Assembly: GCF_014596935.1 (NCBI RefSeq)
Contig: NZ_JACVXC010000002.1
Span: 50,023-114,022, forward strand
DNA length: 64,000 nt
DNA from: Aestuariibaculum suncheonense
GTDB taxonomy: Bacteria > Bacteroidota > Bacteroidia > Flavobacteriales > Flavobacteriaceae
Reading direction: 5' to 3'
The position numbers and the translations under genes were made by a program. Numbering within the stretch: position 1 is the stretch's first letter; the number at the start of each line of letters is the position of its first letter. The notes beneath the pieces were generated by a model. It had not been told where the DNA came from. It saw nothing but the letters and a program-made list of their open reading frames with translations, and searched no databases. Shown piece after piece: positions 1 through 9,007 of the stretch.

Positions 1-528
1 TACTCTGGTGGGGATAAAACAGCACCTAGCTTAACCGGTTCTATTCCTGCAGGTGCTACTAATCAAGACCTTTGTTTTAGTGCTATCCCTGTTGGACCGT
101 CGGAAGCTGACATCGCTGCGCTATACACGGATAACTGTGGTGGTGATATCACTGTAGTGAAATCCGGCACTCCGTCTGGTGATGACTGTTCTTGGAATGT
201 AACTTACACATATACCGTTGAAGATAAATGTGGAAATGCTATCGCTAACCCAGTAGAAATAACTTACTCTGGTGGGGATAAAACAGCACCTAGCTTAACC
301 GGTTCTATTCCTGCAGGTGCTACTAATCAAGACCTTTGTTTTAGTGCTATCCCTGTTGGACCGTCGGAAGCTGACATCGCTGCGCTATACACGGATAACT
401 GTGGTGGTGATATCACTGTAGTGAAATCCGGCACTCCGTCTGGTGATGACTGTTCTTGGAATGTAACTTACACATATACCGTTGAAGATAAATGTGGAAA
501 TGCTATCGCTAACCCAGTAGAAATAACT
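1..528 (+). repeat. Perfect tandem repeat, 2 copies of 264 bp
   Basis: Bases 1-264 and 265-528 are identical by base-by-base reading and encode one 88-residue adhesin module each. The array may have more copies beyond the left edge. Absence of any synonymous change implies very recent duplication or active homogenisation. Confidence 0.9.
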
Positions 529-2655
529 TACTCTGGTGGGGATAAAACACCTCCTGCTATAGACAACTCTAATATTGCTGATATAAATATTGAGTGTGCT
601 GTTGATGATCCACAAAAATTAACCGATTGGTTAAATAATCATGCGGGAGCAACAGCAAGCGATAATTGCGGTGATGTGACATGGACAAATAATTATGGAC
701 AAGATACAAGTGTTAAATGTAAAGAAGGAAAAGGTGTTACAATAACATTTACTGCTACAGATGCTTGTGGTAACTCATCAGAAACAACTGCAATTTATCA
801 CATTCAAGATAATATTGCTCCAAACTTAACAACAACAGCATCAGATTATGTTGCAGAGTGTGATGGTTCTGGAAACACTCAAGAATTAAATAATTGGTTA
901 GCTTCTAATGGGGGTGCTATGGCTACAGATGACTGTTCATCAATTAGCTGGTCTAACAACTTCACATCTTTAAGTGATGATTGTGGAAATACTGGCTCAG
1001 CTACAGTAATTTTCACAGTAACAGATGCCTGTGGAAATTTTACTGAGACAACTGCAACTTTCACTATTCAAGATACTACAGCGCCAACATTCGTAGAAGC
1101 GCTACCTGCTGATGCCACTGTAGAATGTGATGCTGTACCAACAGCTGAAACACTTACTGCTGATGATAACTGTGGTACTGCTAATGTGACTTTCAATGAA
1201 GTGAGAACTGATGGTGATTGTCCTTCTAGCTACACGTTAGCTCGTACCTGGACAGCTACGGATGAATGTGGATTAGAAATAGTACATACCCAAACTATTA
1301 CAGTTCAAGATACTACAGCGCCAACATTCGTAGAAGCGCTACCTGCTGATGCCACTGTAGAATGTGATGCTGTACCAACAGCTGAAACACTTACTGCTGA
1401 TGATAACTGTGGTACTGCTAATGTGACTTTCAATGAAGTGAGAACTGATGGTGATTGTCCTTCTAGCTACACGTTAGCTCGTACCTGGACAGCTACGGAT
1501 GAATGTGGATTAGAAATAGTACATACCCAAACTATTACAGTTCAAGATACTACAGCGCCAACCTTTGTTGAATCATTACCAACAGATATAACTGTGGAAT
1601 GTGACGCAGTTCCAACTATTGATGACGTTGTACTTACGGCTGATGATAATTGCGGTACGGCTACTGTTGCTGTTGAAGATGTTAGAACAGACGGTTCTTG
1701 TACTTCTAGCTACTCTATCGCTCGTACTTGGACTGCTACTGATGCTTGTGGAAACACGGTTTCACACACGCAAAACATCACCGTTCAGGATACAAAAGCA
1801 CCAGTGAGTATTACAAATTACGAAGAAGTTGTTAGTGTAACGTCTTTAGATATTCCTGATGCACCAGAATTAGAGTTTACGGATTGTTCAGAATACACTG
1901 TTGAATTTACTGAAGAAAATACTTTCGTAGACAATCAGTTTGTAGATTATCAAATTACAAGAACCTGGACAGCAACTGATGCTTGTGGTAACGAATCGGT
2001 TTACACACAAACAGTCTTAATTGCAATTCAAACCGTAACAACAAGAACAACTGCCAGTCCAATATGTTATGATGAAGGTGCCGTAGACTTGAAAGATGTC
2101 ATACGAGATTTATTGCCAAACGACGTTAACCTACAAGGAGTATGGGAATTTATTTCTGGATCTAACGTAGCTACCTTAATCGGTTCTATATTCGACCCAA
2201 CTAAGTTAAAACTTGGAGAAGATTTTCAACCAGGAGAAGTATTAGAATTCTTAGTTAAGTATAAAACAACCAGAAATGGATCAGTATACGAAGCAGAGCT
2301 AGAGCTTTCTGTAAATTCAGACTGTGTTGTTTTGCCTTGTGGAGAAAATGATATTGAGATTTCTAAAGCGGTAACACCAAATGGAGACTCTTATAACGAA
2401 TCGTTTGATATTAAAGGTATTGAATTATGTGGATTTGTTGCAGACGTTAAAATATTCAATCGTTGGGGAGCTTTAATTTACGAATCCAGCAACTATACCC
2501 TTGGTGAAAATATGGGAGATTGGAGAGGTAATTCTAATAAATCATCTTTCGGATCTGCCGGACAAGTACCAAACGGAACCTATTATTATATCATAACATT
2601 AAAAGACAGTGGATTGGCACCATTTACAGGACCAGTTTATTTAGGAACTAAATAA
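1..2655 (+). CDS. Repetitive cysteine-rich surface adhesin with T9SS type B sorting domain (5' partial)
   Basis: The reading frame is open to the left edge, so the start lies outside; 884 residues are visible. It consists of HYR/Ig-like modules of about 79-88 residues, each with paired cysteines and recurring signatures such as DNCG, RTWTATDACGN and QDTTAPTF. Two modules are perfect 264-bp DNA copies and two others perfect 237-bp copies. The last ~95 residues match the gliding-motility-associated C-terminal domain (T9SS type B): TPNGDSYNESF, then IFNRWGALIYES, then a GTYYYIITL strand. It should therefore be exported through the T9SS and held at the cell surface, probably as an adhesin; cysteine pairs would form disulfides in the periplasm or outside. 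A PorP/SprF gene follows 12 bp downstream, the usual partner arrangement. The ligand cannot be inferred. Confidence 0.9.
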   Translation, partial: YSGGDKTAPSLTGSIPAGATNQDLCFSAIPVGPSEADIAALYTDNCGGDITVVKSGTPSGDDCSWNVTYTYTVEDKCGNAIANPVEITYSGGDKTAPSLTGSIPAGATNQDLCFSAIPVGPSEADIAALYTDNCGGDITVVKSGTPSGDDCSWNVTYTYTVEDKCGNAIANPVEITYSGGDKTPPAIDNSNIADINIECAVDDPQKLTDWLNNHAGATASDNCGDVTWTNNYGQDTSVKCKEGKGVTITFTATDACGNSSETTAIYHIQDNIAPNLTTTASDYVAECDGSGNTQELNNWLASNGGAMATDDCSSISWSNNFTSLSDDCGNTGSATVIFTVTDACGNFTETTATFTIQDTTAPTFVEALPADATVECDAVPTAETLTADDNCGTANVTFNEVRTDGDCPSSYTLARTWTATDECGLEIVHTQTITVQDTTAPTFVEALPADATVECDAVPTAETLTADDNCGTANVTFNEVRTDGDCPSSYTLARTWTATDECGLEIVHTQTITVQDTTAPTFVESLPTDITVECDAVPTIDDVVLTADDNCGTATVAVEDVRTDGSCTSSYSIARTWTATDACGNTVSHTQNITVQDTKAPVSITNYEEVVSVTSLDIPDAPELEFTDCSEYTVEFTEENTFVDNQFVDYQITRTWTATDACGNESVYTQTVLIAIQTVTTRTTASPICYDEGAVDLKDVIRDLLPNDVNLQGVWEFISGSNVATLIGSIFDPTKLKLGEDFQPGEVLEFLVKYKTTRNGSVYEAELELSVNSDCVVLPCGENDIEISKAVTPNGDSYNESFDIKGIELCGFVADVKIFNRWGALIYESSNYTLGENMGDWRGNSNKSSFGSAGQVPNGTYYYIITLKDSGLAPFTGPVYLGTK
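1069..1542 (+). repeat. Perfect tandem repeat, 2 copies of 237 bp
   Basis: Units 1069-1305 and 1306-1542 are identical in DNA and encode a 79-residue module beginning QDTTAPTFVEALPAD. A third, diverged unit of the same length class begins at 1543 (QDTTAPTFVESLPTD), showing an older layer of duplication. Confidence 0.9.
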
Positions 2656-2667
2656 AATTCTTAACCT

Positions 2668-3594
2668 ATGAAACTTTTTAAACATTACATAATCGCTATT
2701 GCATTATTAAGCTGTACGGTTGGACTTGCACAACAATTACCGCAGTTCACACAGTACATGTATAATACAATATCTGTTAACCCGGCTTATGCTGGTAGTA
2801 GAGAAGCCTTGAGCATTGTTGGATTGCACAGAAGCCAGTGGGTTGGTTTTAAAGGTGGTCCTATTACACAAACGTTGTCTATTCATAGTCCGTTAAGAAA
2901 TGACCGAATTGGTCTAGGTCTGTCGTTTATGGAAGACGATTTAGGTCCTGAAAACTTCACTTATCTTTACGGTGACTTCTCCTATGCCATTCCAACCGGA
3001 CAAACAGGAAAACTGGCTTTCGGTATTAAAGGAGGTTTTACCCAGTATAGCTTAGATTCTGAATTTTTAAACGATCCCAGTGTTGCTGAAGACACCTACT
3101 TTAAAGGCTTTTCTAACCGCTGGTCACCAAATATTGGTTTAGGAGTTTACTGGAGTACTAACAAATGGTACTTAGGATTATCAACGCCTAGAGTGTTAAA
3201 CACCGATAGAAACACCGAAGAAGGTTATGAAGCATTAGAACGTTTGAGTTATTATTTTACTGGTGGATATGTTTTCAATCTTTCTGATAAGGTTAAATTC
3301 AAGCCTGCATACTTAATTAAAGCAACAAACGGTGCCCCATTATCATACGATCTTACAGCTAACTTCTTATTCAACGAGAAGTTCTGGCTTGGTGGTTCAT
3401 ATAGAATTAACGAACAAACCGCAGCTATTGGAGGTATTGTAGATTTTCAAATTTCAAGACAACTACGTATAGGTTATGCTTACGAGAAAGCCATTTCAGA
3501 TATTGCGGACTATACGACAGGAACGCATGAAATCCTGCTTATTTACGAATTCAAATTCTTAAGTACTAAACTAAAATCACCTAGATACTTCTAA
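2668..3594 (+). CDS. PorP/SprF-family type IX secretion outer-membrane protein
   Basis: 308 residues with a signal peptide (hydrophobic core then GLAQQ) and the family-typical start of the mature protein, QLPQFTQYMYNTISVNPAYAGSR. The rest is an alternating beta pattern ending in an aromatic-rich strand, as expected of a small outer-membrane barrel. PorP/SprF proteins help secrete or anchor a cognate type B substrate; in Flavobacterium johnsoniae SprF is needed for SprB display. Its place between the type B adhesin and a PorE-like OmpA protein, with gaps of 12 and 11 bp, marks it as the dedicated partner of the upstream adhesin. Family assignment is firm; the partner relation is inferred from context. 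Confidence 0.93.
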   Translation: MKLFKHYIIAIALLSCTVGLAQQLPQFTQYMYNTISVNPAYAGSREALSIVGLHRSQWVGFKGGPITQTLSIHSPLRNDRIGLGLSFMEDDLGPENFTYLYGDFSYAIPTGQTGKLAFGIKGGFTQYSLDSEFLNDPSVAEDTYFKGFSNRWSPNIGLGVYWSTNKWYLGLSTPRVLNTDRNTEEGYEALERLSYYFTGGYVFNLSDKVKFKPAYLIKATNGAPLSYDLTANFLFNEKFWLGGSYRINEQTAAIGGIVDFQISRQLRIGYAYEKAISDIADYTTGTHEILLIYEFKFLSTKLKSPRYF

Positions 3595-3605
3595 TACCCT
3601 AAGAT

Positions 3606-5522
3606 ATGAAGATTAAAAATTACATTTTAGTATTCGCTGCATTGCTTTTAACCGTAACTGTGTTCGCACAGCAGGGAAAACAAAATAAGGCAGACACACT
3701 ATTCAATAAATTTTCTTTTGTAAAAGCGGCAGAAGTTTATAAAGAACTCATTGCTAAAGATTACAATAAAGATTATGCGACCAGAAAGCTGGCAGATTGT
3801 TATGCACTTTTAAGAGATCCGAAAAACGCTTCTAAATATTACAAAAAAGCTGTTGAGCAAGATAATGTACCTATTGAGTATTATTACAGCTATGCACAAT
3901 CGCTACGTGGTATTAAAAATTATAAAGAATCTGAAAAATGGTTACAACGCTATAAAGATTCTGGCGGGGTTGTAAATAACAACGACTTTTCTAAAGACGC
4001 GAACTTTATAACCAACGTATTTAACGCCAAACAACAATATTTCTTAGATAAGTTCGATTTCAATTCAGAGTACAGCGATTTTGGAGCTTACGAACACGAT
4101 GGTAAAATCTATTTCTGTTCTACCAGAGATGCTGGAGTTGCGATTAAGCGTTTATATGGTTGGAACGAACAACCGTTCTTAGATGTGTATGTTACCGAAA
4201 AAGATTCTAAAGAAGAAGTTGATCATACCAAAAAGTTACAAGGAGACATTAATACCATTTTCCACGATGGCCCAGTGACCATTACCAAAGATGGAAAATA
4301 CATGTACTTCTCCAGAAACAACTTTAAAGACAATGTAGAGAATAAAGACGATAAGGGGCTTACCAATATGAAGATTTATCGTGCAACATTCAGAGACAGT
4401 ATCTGGACAGATGTTGAAGATTTATCAATTAATAGTGATAAATTTTCAACACAACATGCAGCTTTAAACAGCGATGATACCAAACTTTACTTTGCGTCGG
4501 ACCGACCAGGTGGTTTTGGAGGATCAGACATTTATGTGGTTGATATTTCTGCCGATGGCGTGTTAGGTGAACCTAAAAATTTAGGAAACGTTGTTAATAC
4601 TAATGGCGCTGAGGGATTCCCTTTTATAAACAATGAAGGGACCCTATTCTTCTCTTCCGATGGTCATGTTGGCTTAGGTTTGTTAGATGTTTTTGCTACT
4701 GTTAATAATGAAAACGATATTATCATTGATGTCATTAACTTAGGAACTCCTGTTAACTCTAACAAAGACGATTTCTCATTTACCATGAGTACTAGTGGAA
4801 CTGCTGGATATTTCGCTTCAAACAGAGCCGGAGGAAAAGGTGATGACGATATTTATGCCTATAACAGAATACCACCTTTAAAAGTGGAAGGGGTTGTTTC
4901 AGATGCTATTAATGGTAATCCTATTGCTAATTCAACCATCAAATTATACGATGAAAAAGGTGGCCAAATTGCCTATATGGAAACCGATGATAAAGGCTAC
5001 TACTCTATCAATATAGACAGAAATCAAGATTACAAAATTGTTGGAAGTCATGAAAAATACATAGAAGATTACAGAACATTTACTTCTAAAAATATTAAAA
5101 CCGAACTTACGACAATCACAGCAAACTTATTATTAAATCCTGTTGAAGATGTTGTTACGCTTGCCGAGTTAAATACCATTTACTTCGACTTTGACAAGTT
5201 TAACATCAGACCAGATGCGGCTCAGGAATTAGATAAGATTGTAGATTTAATGGTAAACCAATATCCTGATATGGTAATTAGAATAGAATCGCATACCGAT
5301 TCCAGAGGTTCACTATCTTACAATGATAAATTATCGATAGACAGAGCAAATTCTACTTATGAATATTTAATTTCTCATGGTGTTGCTCCAGAACGAATTA
5401 CTGCTCACGAAGGATTTGGTGAACGAAGATTAACTAATGGATGTGACGGTAGTGAAGATTGTGAAGAACAGGCACACCAGTTAAACAGACGTACACAATT
5501 TATCGTTATAAAAATGGAATAA
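3606..5522 (+). CDS. PorE-like TPR / beta-propeller / CarboxypepD-reg / OmpA C-terminal protein
   Basis: 638 residues with signal peptide (VTVFAQQ; no lipobox cysteine). Domains in order: TPR-like helices (about 25-125); a PD40/WD40-like propeller (about 165-420) with repeated blades such as LYFASDRPGGFGGSDIY and GYFASNRAGGKGDDDIY; a carboxypeptidase-regulatory-like sandwich (about 425-510); and an OmpA C-terminal peptidoglycan-binding domain (about 525-638) with YFDFDKFNIRPDA and IESHTDSRG. This is the architecture of PorE, the T9SS protein of Porphyromonas gingivalis that links the machinery to peptidoglycan, although PorE is a lipoprotein. Last gene of the adhesin-PorP/SprF operon, closed by a terminator at 5558. 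Proposed role: periplasmic anchoring of the secretion/adhesin complex. Confidence 0.9.
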   Translation: MKIKNYILVFAALLLTVTVFAQQGKQNKADTLFNKFSFVKAAEVYKELIAKDYNKDYATRKLADCYALLRDPKNASKYYKKAVEQDNVPIEYYYSYAQSLRGIKNYKESEKWLQRYKDSGGVVNNNDFSKDANFITNVFNAKQQYFLDKFDFNSEYSDFGAYEHDGKIYFCSTRDAGVAIKRLYGWNEQPFLDVYVTEKDSKEEVDHTKKLQGDINTIFHDGPVTITKDGKYMYFSRNNFKDNVENKDDKGLTNMKIYRATFRDSIWTDVEDLSINSDKFSTQHAALNSDDTKLYFASDRPGGFGGSDIYVVDISADGVLGEPKNLGNVVNTNGAEGFPFINNEGTLFFSSDGHVGLGLLDVFATVNNENDIIIDVINLGTPVNSNKDDFSFTMSTSGTAGYFASNRAGGKGDDDIYAYNRIPPLKVEGVVSDAINGNPIANSTIKLYDEKGGQIAYMETDDKGYYSINIDRNQDYKIVGSHEKYIEDYRTFTSKNIKTELTTITANLLLNPVEDVVTLAELNTIYFDFDKFNIRPDAAQELDKIVDLMVNQYPDMVIRIESHTDSRGSLSYNDKLSIDRANSTYEYLISHGVAPERITAHEGFGERRLTNGCDGSEDCEEQAHQLNRRTQFIVIKME

Positions 5523-5557
5523 CGACTAAAGATAAATCAAGCTAAATTCAATAGTAC

Positions 5558-5592
5558 AAAACCCACTTAGGAGAAATCTTAAGTGGGTTTTT
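5558..5592 (+). terminator. Rho-independent terminator of the left adhesin operon
   Basis: A 12-bp perfect stem (5558-5569 with 5580-5591, core ACCCACTTA/TAAGTGGGT), 10-base loop, followed by a T-rich stretch. It lies 36 bp after the OmpA-family stop codon. Confidence 0.85.
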
Positions 5593-5594
5593 AA

Positions 5595-6152
5595 TTTTTA
5601 GTCTATTGGTCTGAACTTTGTCATGACCAGATTTCTTGTAACAATAACAAACTACTTTACGTTTATAAAGATGAGTTAGTAAATAGTTTACTATCAAAAC
5701 GAATTTTAATAATTAAGCTGATGCTAGATAAGGATAATGAACCATCTCTATTGCTTGAAAAAATGTTATTTTTTGAATTAACAAATAAACAGTTTTCAAA
5801 ATTTCCTAATTCAGAATATTATGCAACATACAATATCTTAAAAGAAGAATTTAAAGATTTAATTGATTACCATATCTCTAAATAAATTCATAGAATTTGG
5901 GCTTGTATAAATACAACTTATCCCAATACCGACAAAAGGTCTAACGTAAGAAGTATAAGCAATTATAATAATGTAATCCAATCTGTTTCTCCAATAATTA
6001 TAAAAGTAAGTAAAGACTTTAATATAACCTTAAAAAATGAAATAACTGAAGCGATTAAAAACGCTATGGGAAATATTTTAGGTCAGGATTATTTGGATAA
6101 ATTTTTAAAAAAGATTCAAATAAACAACGATTATCAAACTAGTTTTAAATGA
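5595..6152 (+). pseudogene. Remnant of an unidentified gene with one in-frame stop
   Basis: One reading frame stays open from 5595 to the TGA at 6150-6152 except for a single TAA at 5883-5885. No ATG occurs before 5721 in the upstream part, so the 5' end seems lost against the terminator at 5558-5592. The segments read like normal lysine/asparagine-rich flavobacterial protein: before the stop KDELVNSLLSKRILIIKL and LLLEKMLFFELTNKQFSKF; after it PIIIKVSKDFNITLKNEI and MGNILGQDYLDKFLKKI. A 54-residue ORF (5721-5885) could still be translated. I recognise no family. Interpretation as a decayed gene is inference; two tiny genes in one frame is the alternative. Confidence 0.5.
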
Positions 6153-6162
6153 TATTCTTAAA

Positions 6163-6192
6163 ACAAAAAAGCCTCCCCTACCAAGGGAGGCT
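6163..6192 (-). terminator. Terminator of the CAP-domain gene
   Basis: Stem GCCTCCC (6171-6177) with GGGAGGC (6185-6191), and on the minus strand a following run of T (complement of 6165-6170). It serves the minus-strand gene ending at 6296; the distance of about 100 bp leaves a 3' untranslated tail. Confidence 0.75.
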
Positions 6193-6295
6193 CATACCTA
6201 AAGCTAAATTCAATAACAATTAAGTTATCAAGATATAACCAATTATAAATAAAAGGTTATGTTGTAATTGCTATCAAAATGAGACTAGCAAATAA

Positions 6296-6790
6296 TTATT
6301 TTTTTATGAAGATATTGGTGTAATACCATCTACCTTCAGCATTAACTTCGGCAGAAATGTCGAAGTTGGTAAAATCACCTTCTATGGTAGCGCGGTGCCC
6401 TTCGCTATTAAGCCATGCCTTAACTACCGATTCTGCAGAACTGTAACCATAAGCTACATTTTCAGAAACTTTAGATGCCCCAGCATTGGCTTTTAAGTAT
6501 TCACTACGCTTGAAAAAATTAGCATGTGATACTTCATTATTATCTACCATATAGTCGGTGTGTGTGTAAGCAACAGATTTTACTATTGCCATATCTGATA
6601 ACGGACTTAATCCTAATGATGATCGATGTTCGTTTAGAAGCTCTAAAATTTCAACTTCTATAGATTTGTCTTCTAAAATAATAAGACTAAACTCTTCTCC
6701 TACTGTTTGATCTTCCAGGCTATCTGTAGTGCAGGAGAACGCAAGTAGAGCCAGAAGTGCCAAGAATGGCAGCTTGTTGAATAACTTCAT
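6296..6790 (-). CDS. CAP-domain (SCP/PR-1-like) lipoprotein
   Basis: 164 residues. The N-terminus has a lipoprotein signal, LALLAFSC, with the cysteine at about residue 20, so the mature protein is probably membrane-anchored on the periplasmic or outer side. The remainder matches the CAP superfamily: LLNEHRSSLGLSPL, then HTDYMVDNNEVSHANFFKR with the conserved histidine, SENVAYGYSSAESVVKAWLNSEGHR with the second histidine and glutamate, and a C-terminal strand WYYTNIFIKK. This cavity motif is typical of bacterial CAP proteins, whose biochemical role is mostly unknown. Transcribed alone, with its own terminator near 6171. Function beyond family is not inferable. Confidence 0.88.
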   Translation of the reverse strand: MKLFNKLPFLALLALLAFSCTTDSLEDQTVGEEFSLIILEDKSIEVEILELLNEHRSSLGLSPLSDMAIVKSVAYTHTDYMVDNNEVSHANFFKRSEYLKANAGASKVSENVAYGYSSAESVVKAWLNSEGHRATIEGDFTNFDISAEVNAEGRWYYTNIFIKK

Positions 6791-6956
6791 GGTTAAGTAA
6801 ATTTAGATTTGGTATTGTAAATTTAGCAGCCTAACCCGAAGCGAGTGTTAAGAAAATGTTAAAATCGATTAACAGGATGTAATTAATCGTTAATTAATGT
6901 ATTTCATCGATTATTTTAATACAGAGAAGGGAAAAACATGTATTTCAACAGCAAAA

Positions 6957-7604
6957 CTACGGAGATAATCGATCAATCTTCCAGTTGTAATCCGGTTGTA
7001 AGGCATACCGAATTCTATCGTGTAGTCTGTTTGCTCTTCCCTGCCAGAATTCAATCTCCACAGGCTTAACGATATAACCTCCCCAATGCTTTGGTCGGAC
7101 AATTTCCTTGCCTTCTAATTCCTGCTCTAAAGCGTGAAGTTTATTTTCTAAGGCTTCCCTGCTCTCTATAACGTCACTTTGATTCGATGCTATAGCTCCC
7201 AATTGACTACCTCGAGGTCTGGACTCAAAATAACCATCACTTAAATTCTCAGCAATCTTTTCGGCTTTACCTTTAATAATTACTTGGCGCTCGGCACCAT
7301 GCCAAAAGAACGATAAGCAAACATTTGGGTTATACGCAATGGCTTTCCCTTTTTCGCTGTTGTAGTTCGTGTAAAATATAAAACCCTCGTAAGTGTATCG
7401 CTTAAGTAATACCACGCGGCTTTTTGGAAACCCATCAAGTCCTATGGTAGAAACGGTCATCGCATTGGTTTCATCTTGTACAAAAAACTGATCGACTTCA
7501 TAAAACCATTTTTGGAATAATTCCATTGGGTTTTCAGGTGCATCTTGTAATAATAGCTCTCCTTTTTCGTAAGATTTTCTGTAGTTACTTAAGTCTTTTT
7601 CCAT
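6957..7604 (-). CDS. pdxH: Pyridoxamine 5'-phosphate oxidase
   Basis: 215 residues, the usual length of PdxH. The enzyme uses FMN and oxygen to oxidise pyridoxine/pyridoxamine 5'-phosphate to pyridoxal 5'-phosphate in the vitamin B6 pathway. Visible signatures are PKSRVVLLKRY and FYTNYNSEKG (FMN site), SFFWHGAERQV, SRPRGSQLGAIASNQS, and the C-terminal FWQGRANRLHDRI signature that binds substrate phosphate. It is a single-gene unit, divergent from the 136-residue hypothetical gene at 7693. A possible minus-strand -7 element TAATTTTG (complement of 7622-7629) lies just upstream but lacks a clear -33 box. Confidence 0.96.
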   Translation of the reverse strand: MEKDLSNYRKSYEKGELLLQDAPENPMELFQKWFYEVDQFFVQDETNAMTVSTIGLDGFPKSRVVLLKRYTYEGFIFYTNYNSEKGKAIAYNPNVCLSFFWHGAERQVIIKGKAEKIAENLSDGYFESRPRGSQLGAIASNQSDVIESREALENKLHALEQELEGKEIVRPKHWGGYIVKPVEIEFWQGRANRLHDRIRYALQPDYNWKIDRLSP

Positions 7605-7692
7605 AGCAATTTAAAATTATTCAAAATTAAATATTTCTTTTATTCCTTAATGGAATATTTCTTCTAAATTAGTGCCTCCCTAAACGATTAAT

Positions 7693-8103
7693 ATGACATT
7701 TGAGAATTTAGCCTACTACGATAGTAAGCAATTCTTTAAATTAGAAAAACCATTTGGAGTCTTTTATTTTGGAGAGAAATTTGTTCTCTCTGAACTTAAT
7801 GAAGGTGTACACTTTGATTGGCCAATGGTTGAAAATTTAATTAATGATATAATAGCATTTTACGGATCTGATGCTAAATTAGCTTACATATCCAACCGTA
7901 TTTACTCTTATTCCAGAGACCCACATAATTGGAATAAATTATCTAAATATAATATAATTGTTGCGAGTGCTGTTGTCATTTATAACGATATGGCCTACAT
8001 GAATGCTACATTAGAAAAGCGCTTTTCGAAAGAAAGTATAAAACGTTGTACTTCGTTAAGCGAAGCAATTGAATGGGTGTTCGATTTAAAAGAATTTAAC
8101 TAA
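7693..8103 (+). CDS. Conserved hypothetical protein, possibly STAS/SpoIIAA-like fold
   Basis: 136 residues, no signal peptide or membrane segment, so cytoplasmic. The pattern (an N-terminal beta region with FFKLEKPFGVFYFGEKFVL, a helix WPMVENLINDIIAFYG, the strand KLAYISNRI, the hydrophobic strand NIIVASAVVIYN, and a final helix SLSEAIEWVFDL) resembles small alpha/beta STAS or SpoIIAA-like proteins common in Flavobacteriia; that is a fold guess only. Its last 8 bp overlap the end of the convergent rnz gene (8096-8103), leaving no room for a separate terminator. Confidence 0.75.
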   Translation: MTFENLAYYDSKQFFKLEKPFGVFYFGEKFVLSELNEGVHFDWPMVENLINDIIAFYGSDAKLAYISNRIYSYSRDPHNWNKLSKYNIIVASAVVIYNDMAYMNATLEKRFSKESIKRCTSLSEAIEWVFDLKEFN

Positions 8104-9004
8104 AATCGAACACTTTTCCATCCTGACATAATCTCACAGGTTTAAAGACCTCCTGAGCCTCTTCTTTAAAAGGTTTTAAGCTATCGTAACGCGTTGAATA
8201 ATGTCCTAACAATAGTACGCCTGCATTCGCTTTTTTTGCTATTGTAGCAGCTTCTTTTGCCGTGGAGTGTTTTGTTGGTAGCGCCAAATGACTGTGCTTT
8301 TCTAAAAAGGTGGATTCGTGGTATAATACATCAACATCTTTAATAATAGGCACAATATCTTCCTTGTACATGGTATCGCTGCAAAATGCATAGCTTTTGG
8401 CCTTTTTACCTGGTCGCGTTACTTTCTCATTAGCAATTAATACGCCATCTTCATTCAGCACATCAAAGCCTTGTTGTAATTTTCGATAATAGGCAACATC
8501 AATATTCGCTTCTTCCACCAAATTCATATCGAGTTTTCGGTTGCCTTCTTTTTCCTTGAATAAATACCCGTTTGTATAAACACGATGGTTTAAAGGAATG
8601 GTATGCACTTCTACAACATCATCTTCAAAAATCAATTGAGATTCGGTAGATGTCAATTCATGAAAAATAAGCTTATAATTCGTCCAGGAATCTGACAGTT
8701 TCATTTGAAGGGTAATGACTTCCTTAATTCCTTTTGGTCCGTAGATATGTAAATCGGTTTCGCGAGTTAGCAATCGAAACGTAGAAATAAGTCCGACAAG
8801 TCCAAAAAAATGATCGCCATGTAAATGCGAAATAAAGATGTGCTTAATGCGGTTAAACTTTATTTTATGCTTTCGTAATTCAACTTGAGTTCCTTCACCA
8901 CAGTCTATTAAAAACATGTGGTTATTGATTTCTAAAACTTGCGATGTGGTATTGGTTAAAGCTCTTGGTGTAGCACTGTAACATCCTAAAATGGTGAGCT
9001 TCAT
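8096..9004 (-). CDS. rnz: Ribonuclease Z
   Basis: 302 residues, the short bacterial RNase Z form. This metallo-beta-lactamase-fold endonuclease trims the 3' end of tRNA precursors. Metal ligands are visible in HLHGDHFFG (about 61-69), with LIDCGEGTQVEL before it and CSDTMYKEDI, YHESTF and LLGHYSTRY after it. It is the last gene of a tightly packed minus-strand cluster pyrR-pyrB-(110 aa)-DUF3291-rnz, beginning 3 bp after the DUF3291 gene, so it is probably co-transcribed with pyrimidine genes. Its 3' end overlaps the convergent hypothetical gene by 8 bp. Confidence 0.96.
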   Translation of the reverse strand: MKLTILGCYSATPRALTNTTSQVLEINNHMFLIDCGEGTQVELRKHKIKFNRIKHIFISHLHGDHFFGLVGLISTFRLLTRETDLHIYGPKGIKEVITLQMKLSDSWTNYKLIFHELTSTESQLIFEDDVVEVHTIPLNHRVYTNGYLFKEKEGNRKLDMNLVEEANIDVAYYRKLQQGFDVLNEDGVLIANEKVTRPGKKAKSYAFCSDTMYKEDIVPIIKDVDVLYHESTFLEKHSHLALPTKHSTAKEAATIAKKANAGVLLLGHYSTRYDSLKPFKEEAQEVFKPVRLCQDGKVFDFS

Positions 9005-9007
9005 GTA

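Noticed and set aside
385-615. 76-residue minus-strand ORF inside the left adhesin
   Set aside because: Antisense to a strongly supported coding frame with repeat structure.
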